A stretch of DNA of 64,000 bases, taken from the NCBI RefSeq assembly GCF_003576645.1, contig NC_044929.1:1896053-1960052 (forward strand), written 5' to 3'. The notes under the pieces are model-generated. The model was given only the letters and a program-made list of their open reading frames with translations, ran no database searches and had not been told where the DNA came from. Below, one piece after another: positions 25,401 through 36,436 of this stretch; position 1 is the stretch's first letter; every line of letters begins with the position of its first letter. This DNA is from Ipomoea triloba (taxonomy: Eukaryota; Streptophyta; Magnoliopsida; Solanales; Convolvulaceae). The position numbers and the translations under genes are program-made.

Positions 25401-27269
25401 ACTATGGAGAGAGTGACAGCAAAAAGAGAGAATTAAAAAATCATTAAAAATGAAATAAATAAAAGGAGCGAAAAATGAGTAATTAAATTTTGATCCATAT
25501 TTAGGAAAGAATGTAATTCTATAAGCTATATTCATGGTGTTTGGGAATGAACTACGAAAGAAAGAAGAAGAAGAAGAAAAAAAAAAAAAAAACCCGGCAA
25601 GTACTGCTCCCTCCATCCTGGAATAGGCGAATAGCATGTAGGAATATTTTTTAAGAAAGAAAGTGCTACCAGAAACAAATAATATAGATAAACTAGTAAA
25701 CTACAACACTGGTAAGTTTGTAAAAAGAAAATAAGCAAATGCACCTTTGTAAAATTCTGCTTCTCAAATGGAATATATCCTGAAATGTACCTTTAGTTTT
25801 TTTAACACAAGAAGAGCATCCTGTTGAGTAGAATCCACAGCAAATGGAATTATGATGCGGTGTAGCTCGCCTTGGGTTGTAATATTGTTTGGATCTTTAG
25901 AATAGGAAAAGACAACAGCTTAGGTTTTTTTTTGGATAGGTTGAGTCACTATTATATCATGATTAATACAGCAAAGAAACTAGGAAAAGATACACCAACA
26001 ATAAAGAAATTACACCACTAAGAGCACTTACGAAGCTCAGAAATGCAACATAAAAGTTAAAACTGTATATGCACATAAATGATATTTTATTATTATTTTT
26101 TTATTATTATTTTGCTTATTTCATCATTTTAGAATTTACCAGATTTGCATAAAACTACTGAATTAGTTGAATCACAATGCTAGCAAACAACTTATGACCC
26201 CCTTTAAATGATAAATTCAGCAAAAGTAATGGAAAAGGGGCCCTGTTGATACAAACTATTGAAGTAAAAATTAAGTACAAACGCACATGCAAAAGCTTCA
26301 ACACGAGACAAAAAACATGCTCTGTTAAGAAGGATCCTATTGCTGCCCAAACATGCAGCTGAGTAGACACAATGTATCATTATATACACGTTACACATTA
26401 ATACTGCACATGAATTACCCCAAATGTTTGTACTAAATAAAGAAAATGCAATCTTTAGACACTCTGCAATATCAAATCTTATAAGCAAACAAAAAGCAAT
26501 GCATCACTTCTAATAATTGAAGTATAAAAACTCACCTGCAACCACATTTTTATCAAAAGTGTCGGGAACACTCTCCGGGCTGACCTCAAAAGCCTCACCA
26601 TCCTCCAATAACTCATCAGAACTAACGGCTTCTTGTTCAATAGCTTCTTCCTCCCTTGTATGTGGGGCTAAAATGCCTTGTGAACTATTGAATGGACTTG
26701 AAAATTGAAATTTGAAACCTAGAAATAAGCAAATAATAATATCAATAATAAAACAGATGATACAAAACTTAAGCAACAACACTTGAGCAAACATTCTATC
26801 AACCAACAGCAAAAGAAATACCCATTATTCCCAACAATTCACCTTTAGCAGATACTGAAAAATATGCAGCAACAGCACCGAGCAAAGCAGCAACAGAAGC
26901 CCCTATGCCGATTTTCACAAATGTAGGCAAACCTGCACAAACCCAATTCTCCGTTACCCTCATTTCTCAAGTAAAATAACAACAAAAACATTTTTTAAAA
27001 AATGCCTTAAAAGTTAAACCTTTTTCCTTCTCTTTGAACTCTGGCTTCTCAACAACTGCCCAGCCATTGTAAGCATCGGAAGCGTTCAATTCTGAAGACT
27101 CCCCCCAAGAAAGCCGAGCATTCTTCTCCACAGTTGAAGCAGAAACGGAAAACCTAGTGCTTCTAGTCCTGATCAGAAATGGGATTGAAGAAAATTTCAA
27201 GTTTGGGGGATACAGAAATCGACTGGTCGAGGGAGGATACAGAAAACAAGGTGACATAGACGAACACAT
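22432..27269 (-). CDS. Plastid SLH-domain, coiled-coil protein (At5g23890-like)
   Basis: Eleven exons on the minus strand: 27269-27020, 26932-26843, 26718-26536, 25894-25791, 24681-24593, 24477-24374, 24290-24185, 24074-23999, 23866-23752, 23399-22868, 22522-22432. They join to 580 codons in one phase, with GT-AG at every intron. The protein (579 residues) has a Ser/Arg-rich plastid transit peptide (about 1-45), a hydrophobic segment in exon 2 (GIGASVAALLGAVAAYFSV, about 90-110), an acidic stretch, then SLH-like units over exons 5-10 with typical pieces such as REYARWLVQ, FDDV, ALAEAGII-like SLAEAGIIPSKLS and ISRQDLISW. A long coiled coil fills exon 10, and the end RSWVEDEGKKSQARAK is on the last exon. 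SLH domains in cyanobacteria bind the cell wall; the plant role is not established here. The start is the first in-frame ATG after a stop. Confidence 0.88.
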
Positions 27270-27550
27270 TTGAGGAAAAATTTCTTTCGTACAGAAAGAA
27301 ATAGGGCTAGGGCTAGGGTTTACGTTCGGATCCTTGGGTTCATGGAGTGCAATTGTGCAATTGCAGGGAGAGATTTGGGGTTGACGATTCACTCAAACTG
27401 TTTACTGCCTATTTGACTCCATTTGTGTTGGGTGAGTAAGCATCAAGCTACTGAACACTGCAGCCATTTTCTTGTTTAGGGCTTCTAATTTTCACTCTCT
27501 TCTTTCCTTGATAGATTCCTATCTATTTTTGGAAATATTTTACCCCAATT
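27270..27550 (-). promoter_or_regulatory. Short promoter/leader of the SLH gene
   Basis: Only about 280 bases separate the SLH start codon from the Pack-MULE-like element. An in-frame stop lies just upstream of a GTG at 27392, so the reading frame cannot extend further. Leader and core promoter must lie here or within the element. Confidence 0.45.
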
Positions 27551-27555
27551 TCTTT

Positions 27556-28600
27556 TAAATTGTCATTTTAGTCTACTGACTATTGGGGTCCTCTTAATTG
27601 CAGTCCACGACTTTTAAAAGTGTTAATTGCATACCCTGACTATTTAATTTCTGTCAATTTTGAACACTCCGGCCAAAGTCGCCGGAAAATCCTAAACCCT
27701 AAAATAATGAGGGGTCTTTTAGTAATTTCACATACATGTCCTTCTTCTCCGGTGAATTCATCGTTTCTTCTTCTTCTCCAACGGATCAACATGGCTTTTG
27801 CGACTGAAAAACTTCATAAATAGTTGGAAAATGGCTTCTTCTCCGGCGGACCTAAACACACGCTTGCTTTCTTTGTAGAAACATCACATGTGTCTCCAAT
27901 CACTGTTTGTCACTTTGATTTGCTTGCATTTAGGTGAATCAGAAATCATATCTCTGTTTTGGTACATATAATCGTAAATCATGCGGAAAGTTTGAAGCTT
28001 TTTTAGAATTTTGTGAAAAGTAAAGCTTAAGACAAAGCAAAATTTTGTAGGTTTTGAAAAATTAATAATTTTTTTTTGGTGTATTATTGTTGAATAGCTG
28101 CTGCCCTCGCTGTTGTTGAGGTGGATGAGGTCTCGAAGCTTCCATAGCTTTGACCAGCCTGTAGAGTTGTTCTGCTTACAGTTTTTTGGTGCGACGACTT
28201 CTCCGCCGAAGCCTTCGGTCACCACACGCAGTACGTACCTGGCCGAATCTCGTTGGCCTCCGATGAGGAGAACAACAACTGAGCTTCTTGCTCCTTAGTG
28301 AACAGTTTCCTTATTGGAAGCTGAATCTTCTCTGTAGAAGACATTTTGGTCTACTGGAGAAGAAGAAGAAATGACGAATTCACCGGAGAAGAAGGACATA
28401 TATGTGAAATTACTAAAAAATCCCTCATTATTTTAGGGTTTAGGATTTTCCGGCGACTTTGGTCGGCAATTTGGCCGGAGTGTCCAAAATTAACAGAAAT
28501 TAAATAGTCAAGGTATGCAATTAACACTTTTAAAAGTCGTGGACTGCAATTAAGATGACCTCAATAGTCAGTAGACTAAAATGGCAATTTTCTCTTTCAA
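27556..28600. mobile_element. Pack-MULE-like element carrying a gene fragment
   Basis: The TIRs are long, about 27560-27781 and 28360-28597, over 90% alike by eye (shared CATTTTAGTCTACTGACTATT, GTCCACGACTTTTAAAAG, GGCCGGAGTGT-type and TTCTCCGGTGAATTC pieces). About 580 bp lie between them, including the captured coding fragment at 28085-28344. Flanking 9-mers TCTTTTAAA and TCTTTCAAA are only near matches and the left one overlaps the expected TIR edge, so the target duplication is unproven. Confidence 0.75.
28085..28344 (-). pseudogene. Captured fragment of a DUF1645-type gene
   Basis: The minus strand from an ATG at 28344 reads MSSTEKIQLPIRKLFTKEQE, then a SSSEANE stretch and PGTYCVW. A stop codon follows directly, and then, after a frame change, NSTGWSKLWKLRDLIHLNN. 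PGTYCVW plus NSTG-SK-W-RDL is the signature order of plant DUF1645 proteins (function poorly known). The stop, the frame change and the position between TIRs show it is a captured, decayed piece rather than a working gene. Confidence 0.7.
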
Positions 28601-28605
28601 ATAAT

Positions 28606-29158
28606 GAAAACACTTTATGTAATTTTTGTTTAAAATAGTGAATATACATATAATTATAAATTATAAATTTCATTATAACATTAATCAACCGACAAAAATT
28701 AAATATAACACCTAAAACAACGTCTCGTGTGTTATAAATATTTTATTGATGTTTATTAAATCATAAAACTCTCTATTTACCTTCTATTTACTCCCTTGTT
28801 TATATTAAACTGTTATGAAATATGATACATGACGAAAAATAATTTTTTTTTTATAATATTAAGAATTGAAGAATTAGTTATGAGGAAAAAAAACTTGACT
28901 TATTCTATGGATACCGTCTCATACGTAGACTTTGGCCATGTTTGATAACATAGTTAACTTATTAGTCAATTTTAATTTGTTTAATCACTATTAGTTATTT
29001 GACTTGATTAAATAATCAATATGAGTGTTTGTTTAATTAGCTTTCTATAATAGCTTATTGCTCACAACATTAAAATTCAAAAAGCAACTTAAAAGTAACC
29101 TTTAAAAATTGTTTTTTAAAAAATAAATCATATCATTAAAATTATTTTGCATGTAATC
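28606..29158. other. Intergenic, no gene seen
   Basis: AT-rich sequence. GGCCATGTTTGATAAC at 28932 resembles a MITE end, but no partner was fixed. Confidence 0.4.
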
Positions 29159-29174
29159 AACTGTTAGCTAATTT

Positions 29175-29340
29175 GCCAAGTACCTTGTGGTCCAGTGGCA
29201 TCAAATCTTTTCTACGGGAGGTGGTGGGTTTGAGCCTCCGTGGAGGCAATACTAACTCTTGTGCTTCAATAATTTGAGAAAGTAGTTATGAACAGATACT
29301 GCATTGTAGTAGAGTTAGTGATATTAAAAAAAAAAAAAAA
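29175..29340 (+). mobile_element. SINE, TTGTGGTC family, exact 16-bp TSD
   Basis: It begins GCCAAGTACCTTGTGGTCC (A box CTTGTGGTCCAGTGG) and has GGGTTTGAGCCTC (B box). It ends in a poly-A tail at 29325-29340. The 16-mer AACTGTTAGCTAATTT occurs at 29159-29174 and 29341-29356. This is the best-preserved copy in the window. Confidence 0.9.
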
Positions 29341-30549
29341 AACTGTTAGCTAATTTAGAATTGCCCCCGAAACAACGTCTTTTTTGCGGCGGTATATATA
29401 TATTTAATTTTTTTTTAATTCCTTTCTTCTTGTTTCTTCATACGCGGCTACGCCTTAGACGCCAACCGCCAAGACCGCAGGGGCAGACGACGGCGAGCAT
29501 CCTCTGCCGACTGCCGAGGCTCACCGCTCAGGCGCTCACGGTATGGTCCAATGCCACAATAGCTGTTTTGAATTCCGTTGACCAATTGATTGATATTTGC
29601 TCAGCTGCTCTGACTCTTTAAACCTAATTGATTGGTTCTTATTCATCTGGAGTTCTGCATAAAAGATAAAAAGCTAAAAATCTAAAATTTAGTCCATCAG
29701 CATTTTGGATTGGGTTGCATTTGATTATTTGAAGTTGCATTTTATTGCTTCCTGTAGATAATAGATGAAAATGAATTTGAGATGATTTTGCATAGTTTGC
29801 TTAGGAATTGGGAATTGGGGCTGTGTTGGCAGTGAGCCAGTGACGGTCTGAGTGGTATTATTGCTTAGTTTGCTTAGGAATTGGGAATTGGGGCTGTGTT
29901 GGCAGTGTTGCTTTACTTTGCTAGAATGCTAGTTTGCTTAGACTCTTGCTAGTTAACAGTTAATGTTCCTATGAAATGTCTTGTTCCATTTCATTTGATG
30001 CACATTTTAGACATTATATTTTGGTTTCTAGGGCCAAAAGGAATGAGCCAACAGTCAAGGGGACCATATCATTTGATGCAAATAGCACGAAGCTGCTAGA
30101 GTGCTAGTCTAGAGTATGAAGTATTGAAGATCTAGAGGTAAGGGGAATTCTCAATAGTTTTGCCTATGATTTGCTCTAATTCATATTGATTTACTCTATG
30201 TTTACAATTTACTTGAAATAGACTACAACAAATTTCTGAACATTTTTGAATTTATTTTACCTTTGCTTCTTCGCCCCCACTCAAACAAATTTCAGGCTCC
30301 GTCCCTGTTTACCAAACATCTTTCTACAACCCACTAATGATAAGCTAGTCAAATTCTCTAACTCAATCTGCAAACAGCTATCAGCTAATAGCTATTTGCC
30401 AAACAACATTTTTCCTATTTACATAGTTGGATTGCTGGAAATGGGAAAATTAGGCATATTAATGTGTTTGATTCTGGGCTTCTGGCCAACATTTCTAAAG
30501 ATTTTGCATTCATCTGTGGAAAATTTTTGCTTCCAGATTATTAAAAAAA
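29341..30549 (+). promoter_or_regulatory. Upstream region and probable leader of the PPR gene
   Basis: A GC-richer block at 29440-29540 ending CGCTCACG|GTATGG could be a 5' UTR exon with donor site, and TTTCAG at about 30289-30294 an acceptor. This is inference. A 42-bp segment is duplicated here (29793-29834 and 29866-29907). No independent protein gene is convincing. Confidence 0.35.
29793..29907. repeat. Partial tandem duplication, 73-bp period
   Basis: Exact 42-base copies beginning TAGTTTGCTTAGGAATTGGG lie at 29793-29834 and 29866-29907, separated by 31 bases. Confidence 0.95.
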
Positions 30550-33204
30550 ATGCCTCCGCTGCCCTCACCGGTTGCCACTGTGAAACCCCACAGACCTTAC
30601 TTCTTCTACGGTCACCGGAAACCCACCCAGAATCGCCCCACCGTCCGTGGCGGCCTCTTCTCCAACCGCCAGACCATTAATCCCGCCAACACCGCCCAGC
30701 CTACACCCTATGATCCACTCGACTTCGACCTCCGTAAATGGGACCCGGATGCAGATTCTCGACCCGGCACCAGAGACCCATCTCAAGACTTCTTCTCTGT
30801 GGCAAAGAGTCTCTCCCCCATTGCTAGGTACATTGTTGACTCCTTTAGAAAGCATGGCCGCTGGGGTCCACTGGTGGTCGAAGACCTGAATCGCCTTCGC
30901 CGGGTCACTCCCAAACTTGTGACTGAGATTCTCAAGGTTCCAAATATTGACCCAAGGCTCTCCTCCAAGTTCTTCTACTGGGCTGGTGTGTAAAAATCCT
31001 TTCTTTATCTGTTTTTCTTTTGAGCTATTTTTGGTGAAATTAATCTCATTCTTATGTGACAAAAAAGAAGGAAATGGCTATTCTTTAACTTTTGCTTTGA
31101 GTGTGATATATAATGAAATTGTAAAATATGACTCGAATCATGATTGCTTTGAGTGTGCATCTAAGATGCAATAGAATTAAAATACCTTTTTTTTTTGGAA
31201 ACATATATTTTGGGAATGGTGTTTATAATCAATTTGCATTCATCAGACTGTGTTGTATGTAGTTCAATCCACAAAGTAAGCAGAAGGTTCTTGTACATCT
31301 CTAGAGTGCACAGTTTGTTGGATTCTTGGACACAAATTTTCCAAATTAAGAGTTGGGCTACTTGTTGATTGAAGACATTAATACTGATTAGCAAACCTCT
31401 TGGCTAGAGATCTTTATTGACTTTGTTTTTCTTGTTATTCTTCTAATGTTGTTTGGCAGGAAAGCAAAAGGGTTATAGGCATGATTTTGCTTGCTACAAT
31501 GCCTTTGCTTATAGCTTGAATCGGACAAATCAATTTCGGGCTGCAGACCAGATTCCTGAGCTAATGCATATGCAGGGGAAACCACCTACTGAGAAACAGT
31601 TTGAAATTTTAATTAGAATGCACGCTGATGCAAATAGGGGTCTTCGAGTGTACTATGTGTATGAGAAAATGAAGAAATTTGACATCAAACCAAGAGTATT
31701 CCTCTATAATAGGATAATGGATGCCTTGGTTAAAACAAACCATTTAGATTTGGCACTGTCTGTTTATGATGATTTCAGGAAGGATGGATTAGTGGAGGAG
31801 ACTGTTACCTTTATGGTATTGATAAAGGGTTTATGCAAGTCAGGGCAAGTGAATGAAGCGATTGAGCTTTTGGACCAAATGAGGAAGAATTTATGCAAAC
31901 CAGATGTTTTTGCTTACACAGCAATGGTGAAGGTGCTTGTTTCAGAGGGAAATCTGGATGGGTGTTCAAGAGTTTGGGAAGAAATGAAGAGGGATGGGAT
32001 TGAACCAGATGTTATGGCTTATGGCACTTTCATCACAGGGTTGTGCAAAGGAAATCAGTTAGAGAAAGGCTACGAGTTGTTTGAGGAGATGAAAGAGAAG
32101 AAGTATTTGATTGATAGGGCTATATATGGATCTTTGATAGAAGCATTTGTTACAAGCGGGAAGGTTGGTTCTGCTTGTGACTTACTTAAGGATATGATGA
32201 ATTCTGGTTACAGGGCTGATTTAGCAATATATAACTGTCTCATAGAAGGTCTGTGCAACCATGGGCTGGTTGATAGGGCTTATAAACTTCTCAGAGTCAC
32301 AGTTAAAGAGGATCTCCAACCTGACTTTTTCACCGTGAGCCCCATCCTGCTATCTTATGCAGAGTCAAAAAGAATAGATGACTTCATCAGTTTGCTTGAG
32401 CAAATGCAGAAATTGGGTTTTTGTATTAGGGACGATCTATCCAAATTCTTTTGCTTTATGGTGAAAAAGGACAACGGCATAATGCTTGCTTGGGAACTTT
32501 TTGAAGAGTTGAAACTCAAATATGATTGCAGTGTTCAAAGTTATAACGTTCTCATGGAGGCACTACACAGTATTGGGAAGGTGGATAAGGCTCTAAAACT
32601 TTTCCAAGAATTAAACGATAAAAAGCTTCACTGTGATTCATTGAGCTTAAGCTATAGCATTGCAATTCAGTGCTTCATTGAAATTGATGATATTCAGGAG
32701 GCATGTAGCTGCTACAACAGGTTAAGAGAGATGTCTTTGGTTCCTTCTACTTTGGCATATTATTCACTTGTTAAGAAACTTTGCAAGATAGGAGAGATTG
32801 ATGCTGCTATGATGCTAATACGCGATTGTTTAGCGAATGTTACAAATGGGCCCATGGAATTCAAGTATACACTAACAATTATCCATGTCAGCAAATCTAA
32901 TGATGCTGAAAAGGTTGTTGAAGTTCTAAGCGAAATGATTGAACAGGGCTGTCCTCCTAATAACATCATACATTGCGCTATTATTTGTGGTATGTGTATG
33001 CACGGAACAATTGAAGAGGCAAGGAAAGTCTTTACAGCTATGAGGGTGCGCAAACTTCTCACTGAAGCTGAGGTAGTCGTTTACGATGAGCTACTTATTG
33101 AGCAAATGAAAAAGAAGACAGCAGATTTGGTGTTATGCGGTTTGAAGTTTTTTGGTCTGGAGAGGAAGTTAAAAGCAAAAGGCAGTAAAATCTTACTGGA
33201 TTGA
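30550..33204 (+). CDS. P-class pentatricopeptide repeat protein, At4g20740 orthologue
   Basis: Two exons, 30550-30985 and 31460-33204, join at a phase-1 GT-AG intron (FFYWAG|KQKGYRHDF) to give 726 residues plus stop. Length and sequence follow Arabidopsis At4g20740 along the whole protein, including the N-terminal RPYFFYGHRKP(T/S)QNRPTV, the middle GLRVYYVYEKMKKF, and the C-terminal LIEQ(M/T)KKKTADLVL. PPR proteins of this class bind organelle RNA in sequence-specific fashion and act in its processing or translation; each ~35-residue helical hairpin reads one base. Repeats such as VFLYNRIMDALVK, VTFMVLIKGLCKSG and DVFAYTAMVKVLV run from about residue 180 to 690, without E, DYW or SMR tails. 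The specific RNA target and the organelle are not visible from the sequence. I recall the Arabidopsis gene being listed as embryo-essential, which I cannot check here. Confidence 0.93.
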
Positions 33205-33641
33205 GACAAATATCAGGTATGTGAACCACTAACTTATCTACGCTTTAATATGGGCTATCATTTGTGCATTATGTACCTTGTCTGACTTAGACCCTAAATT
33301 GGATCTGATGGAATGACATTTGACACTAGAGCAAATGAACTTTTGTTGTCCCGGAGATGTCATCCACCACTCAACAGTTTTGCTTCAATCTTCATTCTTC
33401 ACTGCTTCAACGGAGTAGCTGACACTTGATGGCCTTCTCTCCATCGCCCTTCAGCCTTCAATCCTTCACCCAGGCCATTCAGCATCAGGAAAGGGTAACT
33501 CGATAATACACTCTTCTCAACCCCTAGTTCTTGTGCAGATGTTCTGTTATATACATATACCAAGAAATATATATATATATGAAGCACCCTAAAACGATGA
33601 TATTGTTCGATTATATATTTCAATTAGTTTTTCAAGAGTTT
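33205..33641. other. 3' flank of the PPR gene
   Basis: Probable 3' UTR and intergenic DNA. No further gene is seen. The PPR and cytochrome b561 genes converge here. Confidence 0.45.
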
Positions 33642-33828
33642 GTCAAGACCTTGTGGTCTAGTGGCACTCAGTTGCACTCTCATATGGAATGGTGGGTTCG
33701 AGCCCTAGTGGAGGTGCTTCAGTAGGTTGAGAAAGTAGTTATGAACAGATATTACATTCTAGTAGAGTCAGTAGTACTCAAAAAAAAAAAAAAAAAAAAA
33801 AAANAAAAAAAAAAAAAAAAAAAAAAAA
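33642..33828 (+). mobile_element. SINE, TTGTGGTC family, with long poly-A
   Basis: It starts GTCAAGACCTTGTGGTC, with A box TGGTCTAGTGG and B box GGGTTCGAGCCC, and ends AGTAGTACTC followed by about 48 A residues. A single N at 33804 interrupts the tail. The target duplication is not clear, perhaps because of the unresolved tail. It lies between the convergent PPR and b561 genes. Confidence 0.85.
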
Positions 33829-33980
33829 CTAGTTCATGTAAATTTTAAAGTTTAGGATCTAATTACTTTTTCACCAAAAGTTCAAGAGCCTATTTGACCG
33901 TTTTCTGTTATCACTGCACTAGCAAGAAGGTATCTGTACAAAGAAAGGGTTAACAAAGGCATCTTGTCTAGCTTCACCAA

Positions 33981-35663
33981 CTAAGATGATGACCACTTAT
34001 TTGAATATACAATCTTTGGATGTGAAATCTGATGCTTTGGTGATATTGCAGCAAATATTACAATGCCACTAAGCAGAGCCAATCCAAGTCCTAAACCGTT
34101 TACAACCATGGTTTCTGTACAACGCTTCAGTAACACCCCATTCGTTTGCAGGAAGGTCAACTTCTCGAGAAGGCCAGTCTCAGCTGTCACGACTGCCAAC
34201 CCGTATGTGTAGAGGCCGAGAAATACATGCCATGGGAGGACCTGTATCCTCGTCGTTCGCACCTCTCCTCGGTGCCAAAAGCTTAGGAAACCTACCATCC
34301 ACTGCACAGAAGAGGTTGAGGAACTAGCATTAGTAAAAATTGCTATTTGGGACATAATGCTTCTTTTAAACAAAATCATCCTTAGCCAAGACTACTTGTT
34401 AAGACCAAATTTTCCCTACCCAAGGTAGGAGGTAAGGAAGGTTCCATTATTGAAACTGTGTGCTCCAAATCCAAATGAATGATTGAGAAGTGTTAAGATC
34501 AAACGCTTACTACTACGCCAAAAATAACTTTATTTTTTTACACTGCCACATTTTCGAGAGGCAGGGTGCTAAACTTGGCCCTTCAGGTCTTCGCCCAACA
34601 ATATCATAGCTACTCGGTGCCCACCGGTGTTAGACTTGGCCCTTTACCGGCCTCCGCCCAACAAGAAGGATATTACTAGCTACCTAATGCTTGAATTCCA
34701 AAAATATCTTGCAAGTAAAATATCCTATTCTCGATAATAAAAAGGCTTACCAATGACGGAATAGGCCTATTTCTACAAATGTAATTTTATTCCAGACATA
34801 TTCCATGAACTAAACATATTGTAAAAGTGTCACTGTCCTAAGGGTGTGCGCAACTACTGTCTTAAGGGTGTGCGCAATTCAAAGCCTCAAACTAAGAAGA
34901 TCAATAGGCTGCTCTAATTAAGAAATAAAAGGGTCCAAAATGTGAAGAAAAACAAAAAGATGTTACCTGAGCCCCAAACAAGGAAATACAAACCAGACCC
35001 ATCCAAGAATGCAAGCTGTAGAAATTAGCCACAACACCCTCTCTGCTATGAAACTTTGTCCAGATTCCAAACACCCCACACCCCAAAGCCACTCCTTGCA
35101 GGCACAAATGCACTGATTTCTTCATATTTCTTGACCCTGGCAACCATCTATGCACCAAGATTGCTGAAACTCACAAAGAACACCAAAAAAATTTACAAAA
35201 AACAACCAAAAAAACAAAAACCCAACCACCCCTTTTTGACCCACATTGCTGAATTTTACAAAAACTAAATTGCAGAAGCAAAAACCATCTCCTTTTCAAT
35301 AATTCTCAAAAAAGTTGAAAACATTTTCTTCATTCCCCAAAAATACATTACTATAAAGAGTAGAGCTTTCTAGTTTCTACCTTCTCCACTCACAAGAATG
35401 AAACCTATCACCATTAACAAAGGGTGAAGCACCTGCAAAAATCAATCTTTTATGAACACACAGACACATATATACATATACAGACATGGGGGGAGGGGCT
35501 TATTAGTAATTACAGCATAGATGAGGTCATCTTGGGAAGGAGAATGTGGAATGAAGCTAGTCTGGAAGTGAACTGCCCAAGTGAGAACAAGAAGGGCAAC
35601 AATGGAAGCTGAAACTCTGGCGAGAAGAAGGAGAGAAAACGGTGAGAGTAAAAGAGCAGCCAT
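33981..35663 (-). CDS. Cytochrome b561, ascorbate-dependent transmembrane ferrireductase
   Basis: Four exons on the minus strand: 35663-35514, 35432-35381, 35163-34967, 34301-33981. The joins are phase 0, 1 and 0 and give 239 residues, the usual family size. These membrane proteins pass electrons from cytosolic ascorbate across a membrane (tonoplast or plasma membrane) to monodehydroascorbate or ferric iron through two b hemes. The four expected heme histidines are present at positions 53 (VLHPLLM), 86 (KSVHLCLQG), 119 (FYSLHSWMG) and 158 (LPWHVFLGLYTYG). Six hydrophobic segments fit the fold, starting with a Leu-rich one at about 8-35. ETGLLEKLTF is the typical stretch before the last helix. 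The first exon boundary DDLIYA|VLHPLL matches the family. It looks like one of the At1g26100-type paralogues, but which one is uncertain. Intron 3 carries a repeat-like block at 34560-34670. Confidence 0.92.
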
Positions 35664-36039
35664 GGCTTCACTCAAGTGGAAAAGTGAGAGTGAATGATCA
35701 CACCGACAGTGGGTTTTCTTTAGTGGAGAAAATGATTGAATCAGTGGTCTCACTCTCACCCATTGTAGCTGTGGGGAGTTCCAAGGCTGGTTTTTAGTAA
35801 AGCTAGCAAAAATACAAGGAAAACCGCATAATATTATATTTCATGATGAAAGAGACATAAACATTATCCATGTTCAACATATAATTTTTTGGGTGTATCT
35901 ATAATTTTCAATGTACCCTCACTAAATCGTAGTCACCTCTTTAACTGGGACAAGTGACTTTAAGATTTAAGATTGTTTCATACTCAATGTCAAGGATGAT
36001 CCTTGACCTTTATGTGGACATGCGACGTATAAAAGGTTT
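35664..36039. other. Upstream region of the b561 gene
   Basis: About 370 bases that should hold the b561 promoter. No obvious TATA box was chosen. No other gene is seen. Confidence 0.4.
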
Positions 36040-36436
36040 TTTTTTTTTTTGTCACTTTTGGTTCCCCGATTACGGAATAATTTTCACATTTGATTTATGA
36101 TTATTAATTTTTCACATTTAGTTACACGACTTTTAAATTATTATCACATTTAATCCCTTAAACCTAATTCCCCATCATCGATGACTTATCTTAAAGGGCA
36201 AAATTGTCATTTATTTTTTTCTTATACTTCTCGGGGAGAGGTCTGAAAATGACAATTTTGTCGGTCAAAATAAGTCACTTGCTTGAAATTTGGTCAGTGA
36301 TGAGTCGGTGACCAAAAATTATATAGAGGTACCAAAATGATAATGATTTAAAATAGTATGACCAAATGTGGAAAATTAATAGTTAATTATTAAATGTGAA
36401 AATGGTCACATAATCGTGAGATCAAAAGTTAAAACA
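36040..36436. mobile_element. TIR element, MULE-like MITE
   Basis: The left arm (TTTTGGTTCCCCGATTACGG, TTTTCACATTT) and right arm (AAATGTGAAAATGG, CACATAATCGTGAGATC) are inverted copies around a core with AAAATTGTCAT/ATGACAATTTT. TATAAAA lies near both outer edges, but exact duplication was not proven. Confidence 0.6.

Noticed and set aside
27267..27392. Upstream start of the SLH protein at 27392
   Set aside because: The codon there is GTG and a stop precedes it in frame. The first ATG (27269) begins a typical transit peptide.
28113..28298. Plus-strand frame in the Pack-MULE interior
   Set aside because: It is antisense to the captured DUF1645 fragment, which explains its codon content.
27551..28605. 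TCTTTTAAA / TCTTTCAAA as target duplication of the Pack-MULE
   Set aside because: One mismatch, and the left copy overlaps where the inverted repeat should begin, so it is not accepted as proof.
31453..31460. Start of the second PPR exon as an independent gene
   Set aside because: The sequence is a splice acceptor (TTGGCAG). Joining to 30985 restores the full At4g20740-like protein.
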